A stretch of DNA of 18,261 nucleotides. It comes from Halolacustris sp051744345 (lineage in GTDB: Bacteria > Actinomycetota > Humimicrobiia > Humimicrobiales > Humimicrobiaceae). The notes under the pieces were generated by a model. The model ran no database searches and was not told the DNA's origin. It saw only the letters and a program-made list of their open reading frames with translations. The translations under genes were made by a program, and so were the position numbers. Below, in pieces: positions 1 to 7,558 of the stretch. Position 1 is the first letter of the stretch, and the number at the start of each line of letters is the position of its first letter. The stretch lies in contig JBNJCW010000040.1 of the NCBI GenBank assembly GCA_051744345.1, forward strand, positions 1 to 18,261, in the 5' to 3' direction.

Positions 1-48
1 TTTTTTTACCTTAAGCAGCAGCCTGTCTCCCAGTGGTCTGTAGTTCAT
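1..48 (-). CDS. groES: GroES co-chaperonin, N-terminal fragment (cut by window edge)
   Basis: Read on the minus strand from the ATG at 48-46, the 16 visible codons give MNYRPLGDRLLLKVKK. This matches the conserved GroES N-terminus (RPLxDRVLVK). GroES caps the GroEL folding chamber in the cytoplasm. A strong Shine-Dalgarno (AGGAGG, complement of 54-59) sits 5 bases before the ATG. Upstream are a CIRCE operator and a sigma-A-like promoter, as is usual for groESL operons, so groEL probably follows beyond the left edge. The rest of the gene is outside the window. The short peptide alone would be moderate evidence; with the CIRCE it is strong. Confidence 0.9.
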   Translation of the reverse strand, partial: MNYRPLGDRLLLKVKK

Positions 49-90
49 GTTTACCTCCTTTAAGTATTTATGCAAAAGTATAAAAAATAA

Positions 91-117
91 TTAGCACTCT
101 AATAGCACGACTGCTAA
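91..117 (-). promoter_or_regulatory. CIRCE operator (HrcA binding site) for groES
   Basis: The left arm TTAGCACTC (91-99), a 9-base spacer and the right arm GACTGCTAA (109-117) match the CIRCE consensus TTAGCACTC-N9-GAGTGCTAA with one mismatch, in the right arm. It lies just downstream of the predicted transcription start and about 43 bases before the groES ATG. This is the classic place for HrcA to repress groESL until heat or unfolding stress. It implies an hrcA gene elsewhere in the genome. Confidence 0.93.
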
Positions 118-127
118 TACCAAGATA

Positions 128-156
128 AAAATACAACAAAACAAAATAAAAATCAA
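128..156 (-). promoter_or_regulatory. Sigma-A-type promoter of groES
   Basis: On the minus strand, TTGATT (complement of 151-156) is followed by a 17-base spacer and TATTTT (complement of 128-133). The predicted start of transcription, near 120, is immediately before the CIRCE element, which supports the assignment. Hexamer matches are fair rather than perfect (about 4 of 6 each). Confidence 0.6.
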
Positions 157-157
157 T

Positions 158-460
158 ATTGAAATAAAAAATGTTTTGGATAGTAAATAAACTCTTATTT
201 AATATAATTTTAAGATAATTTTAATGATATATATGATAACTCTATGGCTTAAAATAACATAATTTTAGGGACGCAAAGATAATTTGAAACACAATAATTG
301 GAAAGCTTGCAGAAATAAAGGGAGCCCCTCAGACATTAAACCAATCCCGGCCCAATAGGACTAATACGGGCAAGGTCTTATAAAAGTAAACAGATGTGGA
401 ATGTTTAATGCATTTTTAGTATCATTTAGCTGTTTTAAAAAAAATTGAAAGGAACCTGCA
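158..460. other. Non-coding gap before the methyltransferase gene
   Basis: About 300 bases with no convincing gene. A weak promoter-like pair, TTTAAG (209-214) and TATGAT (232-237) with 17 bases between, would give a leader of roughly 215 bases for the gene at 461. Within it are a small hairpin (TAAAAT with ATTTTA, about 249-266) and a more GC-rich block at about 305-375, unlike the AT-rich flanks. I cannot match the block to a known riboswitch, and short open frames through it (24-31 codons) carry no recognisable protein. Confidence 0.4.
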
Positions 461-1459
461 ATGACCCCAAGGGAGATAGCATTAAGCCAGCTTTTAGGAA
501 AGGATACCACAAAAAAGGCGGTTTTTAACCCGGTCTCCTCGGTAACGGTGGAGCAGATGGAAATTATGAACTCCTTTTTCCCCCAGGCCCATACTGATGC
601 AAAAAAAATGTATGAACTGGCCCGGGCCAGCTACGAGGTTCTGGGTTATGATGCGGTAATGCCGCTTTTTTCGGTAGTCATCGAGTCTTATGCTGCAGGC
701 TGCAAGGTTGATTGGGGTTCAATTGATAAGATGCCCACCATAACCGGCAAGTTATGGAGGGGTTATGAAGATATCGAGTTTGATAGAAGTTTTTTGGACA
801 ATCATGCGGTAAAGGCGGTACTTGATTGTATTTCCATGCTTAAACAGAAATATCCGGATGTGCTGGTGATAGGGAAAGTTTTTGGGCCCTGGACGCTTAG
901 CTACCACTTTTTCGGGGTAGAGGATTTTTTAATAAAGACAATTACCCACCCCCGTGAAGTAAAAGATATATTAAAAAAGTTAACCGGCATAACCCTGTGG
1001 TTTGCAGAAGAGCAGATAAAGGCAGGGGCTGATGCAGTAACAGTGGCTGATCACGCCACCAGGGATCTCTGCAGCCCGGATTCATACCGGGATTTCCTAA
1101 TCCCCATCCATACATACCTGGCCGGAAATATAGAAGCTCCTACCATACTGCATATATGCGGTAATACAGCTGATAGGATAGAATATATCTGCCAGACCAA
1201 TATGAATGCTTTTCATTTTGAGTCAAAGGTTGATGCCTGCAATGCAGTAAAGCTGGCAAAAAAACGGATAGCGCTTATCGGGAATATCAATAATCCTTCA
1301 ACCCTTCTTTTCGGGAGCCCTGAGGATGTGGCAGAGAAAGTCAAATATGCCATAGATTGCGGTGTGGACATTATAGGGCCCGAATGTGCGGTGCCCTTGA
1401 GGACACCGCTTAAAAACTTGAAGATGATAGCCAGAGCTGCCAGGGAATATCGCGGATAG
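461..1459 (+). CDS. MtaA/CmuA-type corrinoid methyltransferase (uroporphyrinogen decarboxylase family)
   Basis: A 332-residue protein of the URO-D superfamily, in the branch that moves methyl groups between a methylated corrinoid protein and a thiol or other acceptor (MtaA, MtbA, CmuA). The zinc site expected for this branch is present: H231 and C233 in HICGN, and C309 in GPECAVP. In MtaA these residues bind the zinc that activates the thiol of coenzyme M. The length is normal for MtaA. The start ATG follows an AAAGGA ribosome site at 8 bases. No corrinoid protein or substrate-specific methyltransferase is next to it, so the methyl donor and acceptor are unknown. In bacteria such proteins take part in demethylation of methanol, methylamines, chloromethane or methoxylated compounds. 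The family call is firm; the substrate is open. It ends 8 bases before the convergent asparagine-synthetase-like gene. Confidence 0.85.
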   Translation: MTPREIALSQLLGKDTTKKAVFNPVSSVTVEQMEIMNSFFPQAHTDAKKMYELARASYEVLGYDAVMPLFSVVIESYAAGCKVDWGSIDKMPTITGKLWRGYEDIEFDRSFLDNHAVKAVLDCISMLKQKYPDVLVIGKVFGPWTLSYHFFGVEDFLIKTITHPREVKDILKKLTGITLWFAEEQIKAGADAVTVADHATRDLCSPDSYRDFLIPIHTYLAGNIEAPTILHICGNTADRIEYICQTNMNAFHFESKVDACNAVKLAKKRIALIGNINNPSTLLFGSPEDVAEKVKYAIDCGVDIIGPECAVPLRTPLKNLKMIARAAREYRG

Positions 1460-1467
1460 CCCCGGTG

Positions 1468-2937
1468 TTAGCTGAAGTCTCCTGTAAAGGAAAGCACGCT
1501 GTTAATATCAAGGTCTCCGAAAAATTTCCTGAATATATTATAGAAATACATCTCTTCCTTATTCCTTAACACAAATCCATTATCCAGTTTTCTGTTCTTT
1601 TCAAACTCGCTGTCATCTATATTGTCCTCTATTTTTTCGGTAAGGGTGTCAAGTATTCCAGATCCTTCCCAGAATTTTTCCTTAGCCCTCCAGGCTATTT
1701 CTTTGGGAAGGTATTTTTCTGCAACCTTCCTAAGTATGTATTTGGATATATTTTCAGCCTTTTTGATTTTTTCTTCAGTGGGGATAGTCATGGCAAAGTC
1801 TATAAGGTTTTCATCAAGCATGGGCAGCCTTACAACCACATTATTGGCATTAGCCAAGCGGTCCACTCTCTGTAAGGCGGTATTGTGCAGGCTGTTTATG
1901 GCCTTGAGCAGCTCTTTCTGTATGACTTCTGAGGAGTCAAAATCAAAGAAATAGTTGTAGCCGGCAAAAACCTCATCTCCGCCTTCCCCTGAAAATACTA
2001 TATCTGCCCGAGAAGACAGCCTGGATGCGATCATATTGCCCAAAGAGCTTCTAACCAGCGGGGCGTCAAAGGATTCCAGGTGGTATATGACTTCGGGAAT
2101 GGCATCATACAGCTCTTCAAGATTTAGCTTATGTTCTATATGCCTGGTTTTCAATGCCTTGGCCACCACCCTGGAAGCTTCAAGGTCCGGAGAACCGGCA
2201 AAACCTACAGAGAAGGTGTACAGGCTATCTGTAAATTTATTGACAAGGGCTGCAACCAGGCTGGAATCCACTCCTCCGCTAAGCCAGACACCTATGCTTT
2301 TCCCGTTACCTGTTATTCTTTTCTCTACTGCATCCAGGAGCTTTTTTTCAAGCATGGATACCATTTCCTCAGTTTCGGCATCGTTCAGAAAGCTGTAGCT
2401 GTCCAAACCTATGCTGTCATGCTTGCTGGGGGTACCCAGGTTTTTCATTATATGCCCCGGGGGAAACTCTATTATGCGGTTTCCAAACTCGACCAGGGAT
2501 TTTATCTCTGAAGCAAAAATTACCCTCCCGCCGTCTTTAACATAGTAGAGGGGTTTTATTCCGATAAGGTCACGGGCGAGATAGAAGTTATTGCTGCTGT
2601 CACAAACCATAAGGGAGAAGGCTCCCTCAAACTCCTTTATAACCCCCGGGCCTGCTTCTTTTACCAGCAAGCTTACTTTCTGTGAATCTGTTGCGCCTTC
2701 CGGTTTACCGACCCTGTATTTTAACATCAGCCGGTCAATATTATATATTTTACCGTCAAGCAGAACTCCCGAGCCTGCAGTAGGGTAATTTGATATTATT
2801 CCCAGGCTGTTTCCGTCAATCTCCATTATGTTGCCTTCATTTATTCCCCTGTGGGAAATCTTGTCCAGCATAAGTTCTACCTTGTTTTTTTCAGGATTTT
2901 TATTTTCTCCCTTTAAAATTCCTGCTATTCCGCTCAT
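1468..2937 (-). CDS. asnB: Asparagine-synthetase-like protein with Ser in place of the glutaminase Cys
   Basis: A 489-residue two-domain protein. The N-terminal class II glutamine amidotransferase fold is recognisable (MSGIAGIL, HRG at 29-31, ARDLIGIKPLYY at 121-132), but the catalytic Cys that normally follows Met (MCGIAG) is Ser. The GHRRL segment and the NGE part of YNGEIYN, which hold glutamine, are also not kept (DGK at 61-63). The C-terminal synthetase domain looks intact: PP-loop SGGVDSS (220-226), SGEGGDEVFAGY (316-327) and LPMLDE (371-376). By analogy with E. coli AsnB Cys1 mutants, it probably uses free ammonia to amidate aspartate, or a different acid, through an adenylated intermediate. 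The length is shorter than the usual 550-620. The ATG follows an AGGTGG ribosome site. It may make asparagine, or may act on a peptide or small molecule; nothing nearby decides this. Confidence 0.8.
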   Translation of the reverse strand: MSGIAGILKGENKNPEKNKVELMLDKISHRGINEGNIMEIDGNSLGIISNYPTAGSGVLLDGKIYNIDRLMLKYRVGKPEGATDSQKVSLLVKEAGPGVIKEFEGAFSLMVCDSSNNFYLARDLIGIKPLYYVKDGGRVIFASEIKSLVEFGNRIIEFPPGHIMKNLGTPSKHDSIGLDSYSFLNDAETEEMVSMLEKKLLDAVEKRITGNGKSIGVWLSGGVDSSLVAALVNKFTDSLYTFSVGFAGSPDLEASRVVAKALKTRHIEHKLNLEELYDAIPEVIYHLESFDAPLVRSSLGNMIASRLSSRADIVFSGEGGDEVFAGYNYFFDFDSSEVIQKELLKAINSLHNTALQRVDRLANANNVVVRLPMLDENLIDFAMTIPTEEKIKKAENISKYILRKVAEKYLPKEIAWRAKEKFWEGSGILDTLTEKIEDNIDDSEFEKNRKLDNGFVLRNKEEMYFYNIFRKFFGDLDINSVLSFTGDFS

Positions 2938-3057
2938 TTATTGTCTACCACCTTTGGTTTAATGGGGCCATACCCCCTATATATAGATAATTTCTCGAAT
3001 AAGTGTACCAAATGTAGTGGGTTATTACAAACAGCCGAAATTTTCATTTTTTTTAGT

Positions 3058-3086
3058 TTTTTCTTTTTAGCTATTTATCATATAAT
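3058..3086 (+). promoter_or_regulatory. Probable promoter of the DUF362 cluster
   Basis: A perfect -10 hexamer TATAAT (3081-3086) lies 17 bases after a weak -35 (TTTTTC, 3058-3063) in a T-rich tract. Transcription would start near 3093, leaving a leader of about 37 bases before the ATG at 3130. It lies in the gap between divergent genes, where a promoter is needed. Confidence 0.45.
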
Positions 3087-3129
3087 TTAACTTTAAATCT
3101 ATAGGTATTTTAAATATTCTAAAACGCTA

Positions 3130-3903
3130 ATGTTTAAGGTTGATTTCAACAATTACGGAAAATCGGTAAGCGAATTGCTGGATCTTCTGTCCTGGGAAAA
3201 GCAGCTTGAAAAAATTGAAAAAATAATCCTGAAGCCTAACCTGCTGGAAGATGCGCCGCCCCCGTGTACCACTGATAAGGATTGCCTGGCAGCTATTATT
3301 GAATATATTCTTAACCGCAAAAACAATATGGATATAGTAATCCTTGAGGGTTCGGGGGGCTGTGATACCCAAAAAGCTTATGCCGGGCTGGGTTATGAGA
3401 GCATGGCCAAAAAATACGGCGTGAGACTCATGGATGTGGACCGGTGCAGGCTGGTTAAATTATCAGATGAACAGGCCTTAGCCTACCGGGAAATATATCT
3501 GCCCGAGATACTTTTAAAAGATTATTATTTTATATCCGTGCCCGCCCTCAAAGCCCATTCAATAACTAAGGTTACCTTAAGCTACAAAAACCTTATAGGT
3601 CTTCTGCCCAAGAAATACTACGGCGGATACCTCTCTTACAACCGAAGCGATGTCCACCGGGTGGGGGTTGATAAGGCAATTTATGACCTTAGCAGGTATA
3701 TAACCATTGACCTGGCGTTAATTGACGGCAGGGTAGGGCAGGCAGGAAGCCATCTGAGGGGCGGCAGGCGCTGCGACCCTCCCAAAGACACAGTTCTGGC
3801 TTCATATGATGCACTGCAAGCGGATACCGAAGGCTGCAGGATGCTGGGGATTGACCCCCAAACGGTACGCCATCTGCAATTGATCGGAGCAGATAATGGA
3901 TGA
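3130..3903 (+). CDS. DUF362 family protein, without a ferredoxin domain
   Basis: A 257-residue protein with the DUF362 pattern: KPN (35-37), EGSGGCD (73-79), VPALKAH (137-143), SYKNLIGLLPKK (151-162), ALIDG (196-200) and a late Asp/Gly-rich segment. The family's biochemical role is unknown to me; many members carry a C-terminal 2[4Fe-4S] ferredoxin domain, which this one lacks. There are six Cys residues (46, 52, 78, 106, 215, 236), not in a cluster motif. No clear Shine-Dalgarno precedes the ATG, so the start is less certain, but the frame is closed upstream. The gene overlaps the next one by 8 bases. A second DUF362 gene, with ferredoxin domain, is two genes on, which suggests a paired system in one transcript. 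Confidence 0.8.
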   Translation: MFKVDFNNYGKSVSELLDLLSWEKQLEKIEKIILKPNLLEDAPPPCTTDKDCLAAIIEYILNRKNNMDIVILEGSGGCDTQKAYAGLGYESMAKKYGVRLMDVDRCRLVKLSDEQALAYREIYLPEILLKDYYFISVPALKAHSITKVTLSYKNLIGLLPKKYYGGYLSYNRSDVHRVGVDKAIYDLSRYITIDLALIDGRVGQAGSHLRGGRRCDPPKDTVLASYDALQADTEGCRMLGIDPQTVRHLQLIGADNG

Positions 3904-4822
3904 AACTTTTAGCTGGCTGCTGGAGGAGGATAATCCGGCAGTCAGATATTATACCCTAAAGGATATACTGGGTAAAAAAGGTGCAGAAATTAAACAGGCA
4001 TATGAGAAGATAGTGCAGGAAAAACCGGTAAGCTCTATCCTGTCGCTGCAGGATGGGCAGGGTTGGTGGACTACAGATAATATATCCTTTAACCCATTGT
4101 ACAGGAACACATTCTGGCAGCTTTATTTCCTCTCCCAGGCAGGCCTGGGCAGGAGGCCGGGAAGCATTGACCGGGCAGTTAGGATGGTGGTGGAAAATAT
4201 GCAGGACCGGGACGGCTCTTTTTATTCGGCTTCCAGGTACAGGGGGATCCTGCCCTGCATGCAGGGTATAGCAGCAGAAACGCTCATCAGGCTAGGATAT
4301 GGGTTTGAGGACTGCAGCGCTAAAGCCCTGGATTTTATCCATAAATGGATTAGTATTAACAATTTTAGGTGTAAATACAGGCAGGGCTTAAATTGCCCCT
4401 GGGGGGCTGCCAAGATACTTAAGGCATTAAATTGTATGCCACCGGAACTTGTAGATGAAAAGGCATTACAGGACAAGAAGGCTGCCATAAGTTTTCTGTT
4501 AAAATACAGTATAGCAAAAGCTTCCTATCCCCGTAAAAAAAACAAAAGCAGCCATTGGGTTAAGTTCGGATTTCCCCGCAGCTATCAGAGCGATATACTT
4601 GAGGTTACCATGTCCTTGGTAGATGCGGGTTTAAATAAGAATAATAGAAATATCCATCAGGCTCTGGATTATATATATTCCAAGATGATGGCAGACGGAA
4701 AGTGGAAAATGGAATTTTCACTTAACGGCAGGATGCTGGTTGATATTGAAAAAAAGGGAAAACCCAGTAAATGGGTTACCTTTATGGCATTGAAGACATT
4801 AATTAAAAGCGGATACCTGTAA
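3896..4822 (+). CDS. Alpha/alpha-toroid protein related to prenyltransferase/squalene-cyclase repeats
   Basis: A 308-residue soluble protein with repeated helix-pair blocks and the QxxDGxW/F signature of terpenoid-cyclase/prenyltransferase repeats: LQDGQGWW (51-58), NMQDRDGSFY (101-110), KMMADGKW (263-270) and the closing WVTFMALKTL (293-302). I see no DxDD or DxDDTA cyclase motif, so terpene cyclisation is not supported. Proteins like this are usually annotated only as hypothetical or squalene-cyclase-like. There is no signal peptide or membrane helix. The ATG is inside the end of the previous gene (GGAG at 3886-3889, 6 bases before), which points to translational coupling. Its place between two DUF362 genes suggests a shared process, perhaps as a binding or scaffold protein; that is inference. 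Confidence 0.6.
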   Translation: MDETFSWLLEEDNPAVRYYTLKDILGKKGAEIKQAYEKIVQEKPVSSILSLQDGQGWWTTDNISFNPLYRNTFWQLYFLSQAGLGRRPGSIDRAVRMVVENMQDRDGSFYSASRYRGILPCMQGIAAETLIRLGYGFEDCSAKALDFIHKWISINNFRCKYRQGLNCPWGAAKILKALNCMPPELVDEKALQDKKAAISFLLKYSIAKASYPRKKNKSSHWVKFGFPRSYQSDILEVTMSLVDAGLNKNNRNIHQALDYIYSKMMADGKWKMEFSLNGRMLVDIEKKGKPSKWVTFMALKTLIKSGYL

Positions 4823-4828
4823 AGTATC

Positions 4829-6010
4829 ATGGAAATAGTAAGCATAATAAAATGTGACAATTACCATAAAGATTTGGTAAAGGAGGCTATAACCAAATCA
4901 GTCAAGCTTCTGGGAGGCTTCCATAAATTCATCCGGCCGGATGAAAGGATACTTATAAAGCCCAACCTCCTGCTGGCGGCCAAACCACAGAAAGCAGTAA
5001 CCACCCACCCGGTGGTTTTGGAGGCGATGATCGAAATCCTTTCCGGGTTTACCGATGCAAGCAGGATAACTGTCGCCGACAGTCCGGGAGCAGGCATACC
5101 CTATACCAGAGACAACCTGGAGAAAGTTTACAGCGCGACAGGCACCAGGGAGGTTGCCCGCAAGACCGGCTGTATACTTAATTATGATACCAGCTACAGG
5201 CCTTTTGCCTTAAAAGACGGAAAAGCCATTAGGATGATTGACGTAATAAGCCCGGCTCTTGAAGCAGATAAAATAATTAATCTGTGCAAATTTAAAACCC
5301 ATAACCTTACTTCTGCAACCGGGGCGGTAAAGAACATGTTTGGAGTTGTCCCCGGATTTTCCAAGATTGGGCACCACTTAAGGTTTACGGGTTTAGAGGA
5401 TTTCAGCCAGATGCTGGTGGATATCGCCTACTGCGTAAAGCCGGCCTTAAATATCATGGACGGGATACTGGGAATGGAGGGCGAAGGGCCGGGAATGAGC
5501 GGAACTCCCAGGGAGATAGGCATGGTCCTGGCCAGTACAGACCCCTTGGCTATGGATATGGTTGCAGCCAGGCTTATGGGGCTGGACAGCAAGCTGTATC
5601 CCATGCTAAGGCTCGAAGGCCTCCCTGCCTGGGAACAAATACAGATAGAAGGGGAGGTAGAAGAGGGCTATGTGATAGACGGGTTCGTCCTCCCCAGAGC
5701 AATCGGCAGGAGCCAGCTTATAGAGAACAGGTTTGCCAACAGGTTCCTGATGCCCAGGGTAAAAAACCTGCTAAACCCATATCCCGTACAGGACCGCAGG
5801 AAGTGCAACCTTTGCGGTGTCTGCCAGAAGGTCTGCCCACAGAATGCAATTAAAATAAAAGGCAAAAAGATAGTGTTTGACTATAACCGGTGCACCAGAT
5901 GTTTCTGCTGCAGTGAACTTTGCCCGGAAGGGGCTGTTGAGATAAAGTATAAATGGCTGGCTGACCTCCTTTTAAACAGGGCAGGCTGGGCAGGAAAGGT
6001 CAGCAAGTAG
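4829..6010 (+). CDS. DUF362 family protein with C-terminal 2[4Fe-4S] ferredoxin domain
   Basis: A 393-residue protein. Residues about 1-290 are DUF362: KPNLL (44-48), VADSPGAG (82-89), KFKTHNLT (154-161), AVKNMFGVVPG (166-176), MDG (210-212) and STDPLAMD (236-243). Residues about 320-372 hold two cluster motifs: C326-x2-C329-x2-C332-x3-C336-P and C355-x2-C358-x2-C361-x3-C365-P. It should therefore handle electrons, but its partner and reaction are unknown. It starts 6 bases after the toroid gene with only a weak ribosome site, so coupling is likely. It ends one base before the convergent hydrolase gene. The length and domain order are normal for ferredoxin-bearing DUF362 proteins. Confidence 0.88.
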   Translation: MEIVSIIKCDNYHKDLVKEAITKSVKLLGGFHKFIRPDERILIKPNLLLAAKPQKAVTTHPVVLEAMIEILSGFTDASRITVADSPGAGIPYTRDNLEKVYSATGTREVARKTGCILNYDTSYRPFALKDGKAIRMIDVISPALEADKIINLCKFKTHNLTSATGAVKNMFGVVPGFSKIGHHLRFTGLEDFSQMLVDIAYCVKPALNIMDGILGMEGEGPGMSGTPREIGMVLASTDPLAMDMVAARLMGLDSKLYPMLRLEGLPAWEQIQIEGEVEEGYVIDGFVLPRAIGRSQLIENRFANRFLMPRVKNLLNPYPVQDRRKCNLCGVCQKVCPQNAIKIKGKKIVFDYNRCTRCFCCSELCPEGAVEIKYKWLADLLLNRAGWAGKVSK

Positions 6011-6011
6011 C

Positions 6012-6986
6012 TTATCTTTCCAAAAAGCGGTAAATCTTGCTTATTACTTCTTGGTCAGTGATTATTTTACTGGAATGGAAATTTGTCAGCCAGTGAATCT
6101 CGGGCTTTCCCAATTCCCTCCACAGCTTTAGGGTTGAGTTTCTGGAAAAATAAAAATCAAACCTGGCGTTTATCATCAGCACCCTTTCCCGGTTGATGCG
6201 GTGGGCAAAAGCAAGCGGGTCACAGAGGAAGCACTTTTTGGTTAAATGCTCCTCCAGGGAACCTGGTTTATCCGTATCTATGACCTCCGGCTCTGTTTTC
6301 TTTAACTGTTTTAAAAACTTGGGAAAGTTTGAGTAATAGTTATGGCACTTTGCCCGGTCAATTTGCCCGTCATCAGCACAGTTTCCCTTAAGGATGAACC
6401 TCAAGATCCCGCCCCAGTGAACCTCTTCCCAGTGGCCTCCCCCTATAAGGAGTGCTCCTTTTTCGATCCTGGGTTCATGGGCCATGGCCAGCACAGACAC
6501 CATGCTGCCCATGCTGAGTCCGCATATATGGATATTATCAAGGCAGTAGTTTTGCATTATGTCTATAAGCCTTTTTGTATCCACTACACACTGGTGGAAG
6601 AACTCGAGGGTCTGCATATCATCATAATAGATCAGATCCTCTCCGCTCGAGGAAACTTCAGGTGTTCTGTTTAAATGGAGCGGCAGGTTGAGGAATGCGC
6701 AGGCATAGCCCCTGCTTGCCATGCTGTTAATGAAAAAGTAGTAGTTTTGGAGCTTTTTTCTCCTGGTGGAAAACCCATGTAAAAAAATCAGAAGCTTTAA
6801 AGGCTTATCCAGCCCTTCCGGTGTAAATAATTCGCAGTAGGCGGTATCATTTTCCTTTATCCCGCTGCTGTAGGGGGATCTGAAAGTAAGGGTATAGGAA
6901 GTGCATGTCCGGCTGTTTCTGCTATCGGCCTGCCTGATATCATAAGTCAGGTTTTTATCTTTGCTGTTGTAGTTATATATTTTCAT
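6012..6986 (-). CDS. Alpha/beta hydrolase
   Basis: A 324-residue protein with an alpha/beta-hydrolase core. It has an oxyanion-side HG after a hydrophobic strand (LLIFLHGF, 65-72) and a nucleophile elbow GLSMG with S158 (156-160). A probable acid, D277, is in NARFDFYF and a probable His, H304, is in TNFHSS. The triad looks complete, so it is likely an active esterase, thioesterase or peptidase; the substrate cannot be read from sequence. There is no signal peptide, so it is probably cytoplasmic. The ATG has no good Shine-Dalgarno, and the first 45 residues are not part of the core. It is divergent from the YtxH gene and tail to tail with the DUF362-ferredoxin gene, so it is transcribed alone. 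Confidence 0.75.
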   Translation of the reverse strand: MKIYNYNSKDKNLTYDIRQADSRNSRTCTSYTLTFRSPYSSGIKENDTAYCELFTPEGLDKPLKLLIFLHGFSTRRKKLQNYYFFINSMASRGYACAFLNLPLHLNRTPEVSSSGEDLIYYDDMQTLEFFHQCVVDTKRLIDIMQNYCLDNIHICGLSMGSMVSVLAMAHEPRIEKGALLIGGGHWEEVHWGGILRFILKGNCADDGQIDRAKCHNYYSNFPKFLKQLKKTEPEVIDTDKPGSLEEHLTKKCFLCDPLAFAHRINRERVLMINARFDFYFSRNSTLKLWRELGKPEIHWLTNFHSSKIITDQEVISKIYRFLER

Positions 6987-7124
6987 GTTTATATTCAGAT
7001 AATATTAGCAGAAAAAATATTGGTATTGAACATTAAAATTTTTATCTCTTTTATCATTTTTCCTTTAAATGTTATTATAAGTTTACAATATAGAAAAAGG
7101 ATTAGATAAAAGGGGAGAGACGAT

Positions 7125-7445
7125 ATGGATGAAGAAAGAAATAGTGAGAGCATAAAAGGTGCTTTTATCGGGTTTGTGCTTGGTTTTGCTGCCGGGGCAG
7201 TAACCGCAATGCTTCTTACCACCAAAACCGGCGAGGAGCTCAGGTTAGACCTAAAGAAAGCTGCTCAGGATATAAAGAAGCAGGCAGAGGAAAAGGCAGA
7301 CAAGGTGAAAAACCTTACCAAGGAAACTTATGAAGAGATTGTAAGCAATACCATTAAAAATTACAAAAAGGCCAAAGAGCTTACCCAAAAAGAGATAGAC
7401 TTTATAAAAAAACTGCTTGTGGAGCAGAAAGAAATAATCAAATAA
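7125..7445 (+). CDS. YtxH domain protein (small membrane-anchored, coiled-coil)
   Basis: A 106-residue protein. Residues 11-32 form a Gly/Ala-rich membrane segment followed by the short TTKTGEELR turn typical of YtxH proteins (YtxH/GvpP-like, often stress-related). The rest (36-106) is a highly charged Lys/Glu helix, probably a coiled coil. The precise role is not known. A GGGGAGA ribosome site is well placed before the ATG. A rho-independent terminator follows directly, so this is a single-gene transcript. Confidence 0.8.
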   Translation: MDEERNSESIKGAFIGFVLGFAAGAVTAMLLTTKTGEELRLDLKKAAQDIKKQAEEKADKVKNLTKETYEEIVSNTIKNYKKAKELTQKEIDFIKKLLVEQKEIIK

Positions 7446-7453
7446 TATTTCTT

Positions 7454-7479
7454 AGCCCTGCCCGGCGGGGCTTTTTTTA
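7454..7479 (+). terminator. Rho-independent terminator after the YtxH gene
   Basis: Stem AGCCCTG (7454-7460) pairs with CGGGGCT (7466-7472), with one T-G wobble and a 5-base loop, followed by a run of seven T (7472-7478). It begins 8 bases after the YtxH stop codon. Confidence 0.85.
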
Positions 7480-7482
7480 TTC

Positions 7483-7510
7483 TTGAAATATTAGTTAATT
7501 AATATATAAT
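7483..7510 (+). promoter_or_regulatory. Sigma-A-type promoter of the small ferredoxin gene
   Basis: TTGAAA (7483-7488) and TATAAT (7505-7510) are separated by 16 bases; they match the consensus at 5 of 6 and 6 of 6. It lies right after the YtxH terminator and about 49 bases before the ferredoxin ATG, so it most likely drives that gene. Confidence 0.65.
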
Positions 7511-7558
7511 AATACAGATATATGTCCTGTTTTTTTAAATATTGATTATATATGCTAA

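Noticed and set aside
241..300. GEMM (cyclic di-GMP-I) riboswitch, suggested by GGGACGCAAAG after a small hairpin
   Set aside because: The upstream GCACAGGGCAAACC part and the second hairpin with its tetraloop receptor are missing; only a short string matches.
300..380. Short open frames in the GC-rich block
   Set aside because: They are 24-31 codons long, lack a ribosome site and match no protein I recognise.
461..1459. True uroporphyrinogen decarboxylase (hemE)
   Set aside because: The HxC...C zinc ligands of the methyltransferase branch are present and the protein aligns better with MtaA.
1622..2511. Open frames on the plus strand within the asparagine-synthetase-like gene
   Set aside because: They have no recognisable domains and are shadows of the well-conserved minus-strand gene.
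3896..4822. Terpene cyclase or prenyltransferase enzyme
   Set aside because: Only the repeat fold is recognisable; no DxDD-type catalytic motif is seen.
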